Shown here one piece after another: positions 1 through 4,478 of a stretch of 5,913 nt of DNA (positions within the stretch are counted from its first letter, which is position 1; each line of letters opens with the position of its first letter). The notes under the pieces are model-generated. The model was not told where the DNA came from, did no database searches, and worked only from the letters and a program-made list of their open reading frames with translations. The stretch is from an uncultured Clostridium sp. (lineage in GTDB: Bacteria > Bacillota > Clostridia > Lachnospirales > Lachnospiraceae): NCBI GenBank assembly GCA_900551135.1, contig URUX01000153.1, positions 1 to 5,913 of the forward strand, written 5' to 3'. The position numbers were made by a program, and so were the translations under genes.

Positions 1-164
1 TCGTTAAAGATAACGAAAGTTTAGACAGCGCTTTACGCAGATTCAAAAGAAACTGCGCAAAGGCTGGCATTCAGCAGGAAATTCGTAAAAGAGAGCATTA
101 CGAGAAACCAAGCGTAAGACGTAAGAAAAAGTCTGAAGCTGCAAGAAAGCGTAAGTATAACTAA
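1..164 (+). CDS. rpsU: 30S ribosomal protein S21 (5' end missing)
   Basis: The window opens inside this gene; the reading frame starts at base 3 and runs 53 codons to a TAA at 162-164. The protein is a component of the small ribosomal subunit; S21 lies near the 3' end of 16S rRNA and aids translation initiation. The visible part begins VKDNESLDSALRRF, typical of S21, followed by the family's KREHYEKPS segment and a highly basic tail ending KRKYN. Firmicute S21 proteins are about 58 residues, so only about five N-terminal residues (and the promoter and ribosome binding site) are missing. A strong terminator follows, so this gene probably ends its own transcript rather than joining the sporulation genes downstream. 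In B. subtilis yqeY and other small genes follow rpsU; here yqfC follows directly. Identification is secure. Confidence 0.96.
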   Translation, partial: VKDNESLDSALRRFKRNCAKAGIQQEIRKREHYEKPSVRRKKKSEAARKRKYN

Positions 165-174
165 TGCTTATTTT

Positions 175-207
175 AAAGTCCCAGTTTATAACTGGGACTT
201 TTTCTTT
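175..207 (+). terminator. Rho-independent terminator of rpsU
   Basis: A perfect 11-bp inverted repeat (175-185 paired with 191-201) with a 5-base loop TTATA is followed by a T-rich run (199-207, interrupted by one C). The stem core is GTCCCAGT/ACTGGGAC, flanked by A:T pairs. It starts 11 bases after the rpsU stop codon, the expected position for an intrinsic terminator. The outer AAA/TTT pairs could also let it work weakly on the opposite strand, but no minus-strand gene is present to use it. Confidence 0.95.
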
Positions 208-224
208 GTATCAAAGCATATACT
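196..224 (+). promoter_or_regulatory. Candidate sigma-E-type promoter for yqfC
   Basis: The sequence CATATACT at 217-224 matches 7 of 8 positions of the B. subtilis sigma-E -10 consensus (CATACAHT). GACTTTT at 196-202 matches 5 of 7 of the -35 consensus (KMATATT), with exactly 14 bases between. The start of transcription would fall near 231, leaving the yqfC ribosome binding site (GGAAG, 244-248) in the message. The -35 part overlaps the distal terminator stem and T-run. An alternative pairing (GCATATA at 216-222 with CATATACG at 237-244) has a better -35, but would start transcription downstream of the ribosome binding site. Support is consensus matching plus the known sigma-E control of yqfC in B. 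subtilis; no experimental evidence is in the sequence. Confidence 0.35.
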
Positions 225-254
225 GAAAAGAAATCACATATACGGAAGTGACAG

Positions 255-521
255 ATGTTTGCACAATCAAAAGAATTGCTGGTTACGTCCTTGAAATTTC
301 CTGAAGATGTGATAATGGGAGAAATGATGCTTTCCTTTGCAGGACGGAGGGCTCTGCTGGTAGAAAACTATCGTTCCATTGTCCTTTATACCGATACACT
401 CATTAAGCTTCAGGGGAAAAACTGCAAACTTTGTGTGTCTGGAAGCCGGCTTTCTATCCAATATTATACCAGAGAAGAGATGAAGATAACGGGTCAGATC
501 AAATCAGTACAATTTGAATAG
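255..521 (+). CDS. yqfC: Sporulation protein YqfC (YabP/YqfC family)
   Basis: This 88-residue protein matches the small YqfC/YabP sporulation family in length and pattern. It has FPEDVI at residues 15-20, a central LLVENYRSIVLYTDTLIKL stretch at 34-52, and the terminal GQIKSVQFE (80-88), corresponding to the family's ending of the G-x-I-x-S-I-x-F type. The predicted strands alternate hydrophobic residues, suggesting a small beta-rich domain; there is no signal peptide or membrane segment. The start is well fixed: the codon two before the ATG is an in-frame TGA, and GGAAG sits 6 bases upstream of the ATG. The biochemical role of YqfC is unknown. In B. subtilis the gene is expressed in the mother cell under sigma-E, and it is almost always next to yqfD, as here. 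The intergenic distance to yqfD is 15 bases, so co-transcription is likely. Confidence 0.9.
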   Translation: MFAQSKELLVTSLKFPEDVIMGEMMLSFAGRRALLVENYRSIVLYTDTLIKLQGKNCKLCVSGSRLSIQYYTREEMKITGQIKSVQFE

Positions 522-536
522 CAGGACGGTGAATGT

Positions 537-1805
537 ATGTATTGGAACATCCTTCATCTTTTAAAAGGGACGGTACGGGTGCGGATTACCGGAAGGTCTC
601 CCGAACGTTTTTTGAATCTGTGCAGCGCTGGGGCGATTAGCATATGGGATTTAAATTATAAAGACGGAGTCTGTATCTGTTCCATGACGCTGCCGGATTT
701 TTTTAAAATTCGGGCTTATGCCAGAAAAGCAAAGGTGCGGGCTGTGGTAATGGAAAAAAAGGGACTTCCTTTTTTTATGCAGAAAAACCGGAGGAGAACA
801 ATGTATGGAGCAGGTTTCCTCTGCTTTTTTGCCATACTTTTTTATCTGTCTTTATTTATCTGGGATATTACATTTCAGGGTAATTATCATTATAGCGATA
901 ATACGATGACCAGATTTTTGAAGGAACAGCAAATTGCCTGCGGAATCTTAAAAAAACAGGTAGACTGCGAAGCGCTGGAGTCTTCTATCCGTTCGGCGTT
1001 TCCGGAGATTACCTGGGTATCTGCCAGAATTTCCGGCACCAGGCTTCTGGTGCAGATAAAAGAAAACGAAGTGTTGTCAGAGATTCCGGAAAAACAGGTA
1101 ACGCCCTGCGATTTGGTCGCAGATTACGATGGGGTGATTACTCATATGATTGTCCGTTCCGGCCTGCCGGAAGTGTCTATTGGAGACGAAGTAAAAAAGG
1201 GACAGATTCTGGTACGCGGGGCAGTACCCATAACCAATGACAGCGAAGAACTGATTGCAGAAAATCCGGTCTGTGCAGACGCAGACATTCAGGCCAGAAG
1301 CTGCTACAGCTACCGGAAAACCTTTCCCATATCCCACAGAGTCCTTACGGATACCGGAAATGTCCGGAAAGGATTTCTGATAAAAGCCGGGAAGGTGTCG
1401 GTGAGGCTGCTGGTTCCGCCGAAACCGGGAACCATCTGGAGAACGGTAATTCAGGAACATCAGGTGAAGCTGTTTGGTGACTTCTGCCTGCCGGTCTGGT
1501 GGGGGAGCATTACAGCCAGAGAGACGGTTTCTTACGATCGGACCTATACCCAAATAGAGATGGAAGAAAAAGGAAAGGAGATCCATGAGAATTTTTTACA
1601 TAATTTAAGCGAAAAAGGGGTACACATTATTGAAAATAATGTTAAAATACTAAAAGATGCATCTTTGTGCCATGTGGAAGGAACGGTATTAGGAGAAGGA
1701 ACCATAGGCTGTCTCCAGCCGGTTTCCCTGTATGAGGCAGATGAGATGGATAAGGCCCTGCAGCATTCAGGCCAGGAAAGCAAAGGAGTTATGGATATTT
1801 CATGA
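537..1805 (+). CDS. yqfD: Sporulation protein YqfD, membrane-anchored
   Basis: The protein has 422 residues, slightly longer than the B. subtilis protein (about 400). Residues 1-80 form an N-terminal domain that looks cytoplasmic and includes the family-typical GTVRVRITGRSPERFLNLC. A positively charged patch KNRRR (83-87) precedes a single membrane helix at about 91-109. The remainder should lie outside the cytoplasm (in a mother cell, the space facing the forespore). Residues 111-178 resemble an FtsQ/POTRA-like fold: FLKEQQIACG, a C/E-rich helix, then PEITWVSARISGTRLLVQIKE. Around 215-228, GDEVKKGQILVRG resembles the hairpin turn of lipoyl/HlyD-like domains. KLFG at 311-314 is a further family motif. 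AGGACGG at 523-529 lies 7 bases before the ATG; another ATG at 533 is out of frame. The gene overlaps phoH by four bases. The role is unknown beyond its sporulation association; the POTRA and lipoyl comparisons are by eye. Confidence 0.9.
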   Translation: MYWNILHLLKGTVRVRITGRSPERFLNLCSAGAISIWDLNYKDGVCICSMTLPDFFKIRAYARKAKVRAVVMEKKGLPFFMQKNRRRTMYGAGFLCFFAILFYLSLFIWDITFQGNYHYSDNTMTRFLKEQQIACGILKKQVDCEALESSIRSAFPEITWVSARISGTRLLVQIKENEVLSEIPEKQVTPCDLVADYDGVITHMIVRSGLPEVSIGDEVKKGQILVRGAVPITNDSEELIAENPVCADADIQARSCYSYRKTFPISHRVLTDTGNVRKGFLIKAGKVSVRLLVPPKPGTIWRTVIQEHQVKLFGDFCLPVWWGSITARETVSYDRTYTQIEMEEKGKEIHENFLHNLSEKGVHIIENNVKILKDASLCHVEGTVLGEGTIGCLQPVSLYEADEMDKALQHSGQESKGVMDIS

Positions 1806-2809
1806 GTATAGTAGACACAATGATTGACATTCCCGCAGAGCATGAGAAAAATGTATGCGGCCAGTTTGACGCATATTTAAAAAAGATTGAAAAGACCCTT
1901 CATGTAACAATGGTGGCCAGGGACGGCGCTATTAAGATTATCGGACCGGAAGAGGCCATCGGCCAGGCAAAAGCCGTATTTCATGATTTGATCGAACTGT
2001 CAAAGAGAGGCAATACCATTACGGAGCAGAACGTGGATTATGCACTGGCTCTCTCATTTTCCGAAAGCAGCAGCAAGATTCTGGAAATAGACAAGGACAT
2101 TATCTGCCGGACCATTGCCGGACGTCCGGTAAAACCAAAGACCGTAGGACAAAAGCAGTATGTAGACCAAATCCGTAATAAAATGATTGTATTTGGGATT
2201 GGTCCGGCCGGTACAGGAAAAACCTATCTGGCCATGGCCATGGCGATTCAGGCCTTTAAAAACGGAGAGGTAGGCCGGATTATTTTAACCCGTCCTGCGA
2301 TTGAGGCCGGGGAAAAACTGGGATTTTTACCAGGAGATTTGCAGAGCAAGATAGATCCATACCTTCGCCCTCTGTATGACGCACTGTACCAGATTATGGG
2401 AGCAGAGACCTATCTTCACAATGCAGAAAAAGGCCTTATCGAAGTAGCTCCTCTGGCTTATATGAGAGGACGTACACTGGATAATGCTTATATTATTCTG
2501 GATGAGGCACAAAATACCACTCCGGCTCAGATGAAGATGTTTTTGACCCGTATCGGATTTGGTTCAAAAGTGATCGTTACCGGTGACCAGACCCAGAAGG
2601 ATTTGCCGGCCGGTACCGTATCCGGTCTGGATACGGCTGTGAAGGTATTAAAGAAGATTGATGATATTGGTTTTTGTTACCTCAGCAACAGCGACGTGGT
2701 ACGCCATCCGCTGGTTCAGAAAATCGTTCAGGCTTATGATGATTATGAGGCAAAAAATAAGCCGGCCGAAAAGTCTTATTCAAAAGAGAAATACAGGAGG
2801 AAGTCATGA
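1802..2809 (+). CDS. phoH: PhoH family ATPase
   Basis: This 335-residue cytoplasmic P-loop ATPase is of the usual size for Firmicute PhoH. An N-terminal domain of about 100 residues (CGQFDAYLKKIEKTLHV at 19-35, RGNTITEQNV at 69-78) is followed by the helicase-like ATPase core. Visible motifs are Walker A GPAGTGKT (134-141), LTRPAIEAGEKLGFLPGDL (162-180), Walker B ILDEAQ (232-237) and the sensor-like VTGDQTQ (259-265). All expected catalytic residues are present. PhoH proteins resemble superfamily 1 helicase cores and are linked to RNA metabolism; the name comes from phosphate-starvation induction in E. coli. AAAGGAG (1782-1788) is 13 bases before this ATG, rather far; the in-frame ATG at 1820 has no better site. 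The ATGA overlaps with yqfD and ybeY suggest coupled translation. The pairing with ybeY supports a role in rRNA or mRNA quality control. The C-terminal 20 residues are lysine-rich and low complexity. Confidence 0.96.
   Translation: MSIVDTMIDIPAEHEKNVCGQFDAYLKKIEKTLHVTMVARDGAIKIIGPEEAIGQAKAVFHDLIELSKRGNTITEQNVDYALALSFSESSSKILEIDKDIICRTIAGRPVKPKTVGQKQYVDQIRNKMIVFGIGPAGTGKTYLAMAMAIQAFKNGEVGRIILTRPAIEAGEKLGFLPGDLQSKIDPYLRPLYDALYQIMGAETYLHNAEKGLIEVAPLAYMRGRTLDNAYIILDEAQNTTPAQMKMFLTRIGFGSKVIVTGDQTQKDLPAGTVSGLDTAVKVLKKIDDIGFCYLSNSDVVRHPLVQKIVQAYDDYEAKNKPAEKSYSKEKYRRKS
2616..2636 (+). repeat. Perfect 8-bp inverted repeat within phoH
   Basis: CCGTATCC (2616-2623) and GGATACGG (2629-2636) are exact reverse complements around a 5-base loop GGTCT, inside the codons for the GTVSGLDTAV segment of PhoH. 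No T-run follows, so it is not an intrinsic terminator. A perfect 8-bp stem with a short loop is expected roughly once by chance in a window of this size, so a function is not implied. Confidence 0.4.
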
Positions 2810-3303
2810 GTATCACCATTGATTACGAAACCGAACAGAAGCTGGAAATAGATTATGAACGGATTATCCGGGAAATTATAGAAGAAGCGCTGGATTACGA
2901 GGGCTGTCCTTACGAGGCGGAAATCAGCGTTCTCTTAACGGATAATGAAGAAATCCAGACCATTAACCGGGAGTACCGGCAGATTGACCGCCCTACGGAT
3001 GTCCTGTCATTTCCCATGCTGGAATACGACACGCCTTCCGATTTTTCCAGAGTGGAGGAAGAGTTCTGCGACTGCTTCAATCCGGAAACCGGGGAACTGA
3101 TGCTGGGGGATATCATTTTATCTGTAGACAAAATTAAAGAACAGGCCCAGGCATACGGCCATTCTGTTGAGAGGGAACTGGCATTTTTAGTCGCTCACAG
3201 CATGCTTCATTTATGCGGATATGACCATATGGAAGAGGAAGAACGGCTGGTTATGGAGCGAAAACAAGAGGAGATTTTACAGCGGAAGGGGTACAAAAGG
3301 TAA
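2806..3303 (+). CDS. ybeY: Endoribonuclease YbeY (16S rRNA maturation)
   Basis: The 165-residue protein belongs to the YbeY (UPF0054) family of zinc-dependent single-strand endoribonucleases, involved in 16S rRNA 3'-end maturation and ribosome quality control in the cytoplasm. The metal-binding signature HSMLHLCGYDH is at 131-141, with ligands H131, H135 and H141 in the H-x3-H-x5-H spacing. Upstream are the conserved LNREYR-type motif (INREYRQIDRPTDVLSFP, 53-70) and LGDIILS (100-106). The length is normal. The start is set by an excellent AGGAGG (2795-2800) five bases before the ATG, located within the phoH 3' end. The ATG overlaps the phoH stop by four bases. This strong site means YbeY need not rely only on coupled translation. 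The ribonuclease motif is intact and nothing appears truncated. In many Firmicutes dgkA, cdd and era follow; here they do not. Confidence 0.96.
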   Translation: MSITIDYETEQKLEIDYERIIREIIEEALDYEGCPYEAEISVLLTDNEEIQTINREYRQIDRPTDVLSFPMLEYDTPSDFSRVEEEFCDCFNPETGELMLGDIILSVDKIKEQAQAYGHSVERELAFLVAHSMLHLCGYDHMEEEERLVMERKQEEILQRKGYKR

Positions 3304-4458
3304 ATGAAAAAACGGGGTAAGGTATGGAAATGGGCAGCAGCAGCAATCCTGGCTGCTGTAATGGGGGTAACCGGGTGTTCTGGAAAGGAGGCCGATGCCT
3401 CTGCCACTTTGCCGGTTGAAACAACGGAAACGCCAGAGACGCAGACCCGTCCGGTTATTGAAATAAGTCAGGAAACCACAGAAGAAGACAAGGGCGAGCC
3501 GGATTACTACCTGCCGGAGGAACGGACAGAAGAAGACGGTAAAATACGCAGCTATTTAACCGGTGAACTAATTGATGCAAAACAGGGCAGCCGCCGTCCG
3601 TTGGCAGTAATGATGAGCAATGACAAACAGGCACTGCCCCAGTATGGCATCAACCGGGCCGGCGTGGTATACGAAGCTCCTGTTGAGGGGGATATGAACC
3701 GGTACATGGCTCTGATAGAGGATTTTGACGATTTGGAACGAATCGGATCAGTTAGGAGCTGCCGTACCTATTATACGTATTTTGCCAGAGAATTTGAGGC
3801 AATTTACGCCCATTTCGGGCAGAGTACATTTGCAAAGCCTTATCTGGGGAAAGTGGTGGCAAATATCAATGGCATTGAAGGTGTGGGAAGTTCTGCCTAT
3901 TATCGGACAAACGACCGGAAAGCGCCTCACAATGCTTATACCAGCGGTCAGGGCATTTTAAAAGCTGCGGAAAAGTTAAACTATACCTGGGAGTATCCCG
4001 CTGATTATAAGGGGCATTACCGTTTTGCAAAAGGAACCGTAACTCTGGAAGAACGTCCCGGCGTAATGGATGCGGTATCCGTAGAACCAGGTTATCGAAT
4101 GAATCAGGCCAGATTTGTCTACAATGAAGAGGATGGATTGTACCACCGATACCAGTACGGAACGGTTCATTCCGGAAATGAAGGCCCGATTGCAGTGAAA
4201 AATGTGCTGGTCCAGTGGTGCCAGTGGGGACATTATGCCACAACTCCGTATTTAAATATCAATGTACATACCGGTTCCGGCGGTTACTACATTACCAACG
4301 GGAAAGCCATTCCCATTACCTGGGAAAAAGATGGGGAATATGGAGTTACCCATTATTATGATCAGAATCATAATGAAATTACGTTGAATACCGGTAAGAC
4401 CTGGGTATGTATTATCGCCACCAAAGACGCAGCCCAGGCGGTAAAAATTGAAGGATAA
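3304..4458 (+). CDS. DUF3048 domain lipoprotein, YerB-like
   Basis: This 384-residue exported lipoprotein has a basic N-terminus (MKKRGKVWKW), a hydrophobic core at about 11-21 and lipobox VTGC with lipidated cysteine C25, so it should be anchored outside the cell membrane. Residues 29-80 form a Thr/Glu-rich acidic linker. The N-terminal DUF3048 domain follows from about 97, with RPLAVMMSND (98-107), GINRAGVVYEAPVEGDMNRY (115-134), IGSVRSCRTYY (147-157), YAHFGQS (168-174) and a conserved-looking RKAPHNAYTS (205-214). The C-terminal DUF3048 domain runs from about 265 and includes GGYYITNGKAIPITWEK (326-342). The closest named relative I recall is B. subtilis YerB, of unresolved function. The ATG directly abuts the ybeY TAA, which is in frame with it and so excludes any earlier start. 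GGAAGGGG (3284-3291), 12 bases upstream, is a loosely placed ribosome binding site, suggesting translation helped by ribosomes finishing ybeY. No function is proposed with confidence. Confidence 0.88.
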   Translation: MKKRGKVWKWAAAAILAAVMGVTGCSGKEADASATLPVETTETPETQTRPVIEISQETTEEDKGEPDYYLPEERTEEDGKIRSYLTGELIDAKQGSRRPLAVMMSNDKQALPQYGINRAGVVYEAPVEGDMNRYMALIEDFDDLERIGSVRSCRTYYTYFAREFEAIYAHFGQSTFAKPYLGKVVANINGIEGVGSSAYYRTNDRKAPHNAYTSGQGILKAAEKLNYTWEYPADYKGHYRFAKGTVTLEERPGVMDAVSVEPGYRMNQARFVYNEEDGLYHRYQYGTVHSGNEGPIAVKNVLVQWCQWGHYATTPYLNINVHTGSGGYYITNGKAIPITWEKDGEYGVTHYYDQNHNEITLNTGKTWVCIIATKDAAQAVKIEG

Positions 4459-4478
4459 CAGAAAGAGATTATATTATT

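Noticed and set aside
1036..1053. Perfect 7-bp hairpin GCACCAG/CTGGTGC with a 4-base loop in yqfD
   Set aside because: No T-run follows, it lies inside coding sequence, and one or two 7-bp perfect stems are expected by chance in this window.
1157..1172. TTCCGG/CCGGAA inverted repeat in yqfD
   Set aside because: Only six base pairs, and CCGG-containing words are frequent throughout this genome's codons.
1077..1586. Long open frame on the minus strand opposite yqfD (169 codons)
   Set aside because: Shadow of a well-recognised + strand gene; no ribosome binding site or recognisable protein features.
1630..1653. AT-rich TTGAAA...TAAAAT patch in yqfD, considered as an internal vegetative promoter for phoH
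   Set aside because: The two boxes are only 7 bases apart, far from the 16-18 needed, and no alternative -35 fits the spacing.
3196..3228. YbeY motif reads HSMLH instead of the HGxLH seen in many proteobacteria
   Set aside because: The three metal-binding histidines are intact, and serine at this position is, as I recall, common in clostridial YbeY, so it is not an anomaly.
3338..3358. CAGCAGC/GCTGCTG inverted repeat near the start of the DUF3048 gene
   Set aside because: Explained by alternating alanine codons (GCA, GCT) in the signal peptide; not a terminator.
3694..3726. Apparent lack of dgkA/era made me consider the lipoprotein gene a horizontally acquired insert
   Set aside because: Codon choice and base composition look like the neighbours, and no repeats, integrase or transposase flank it.
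3866..4243. Minus-strand open frame of 125 codons opposite the DUF3048 gene
   Set aside because: The + strand frame carries clear family motifs; the antisense product has no family resemblance and overlaps other antisense shadows.
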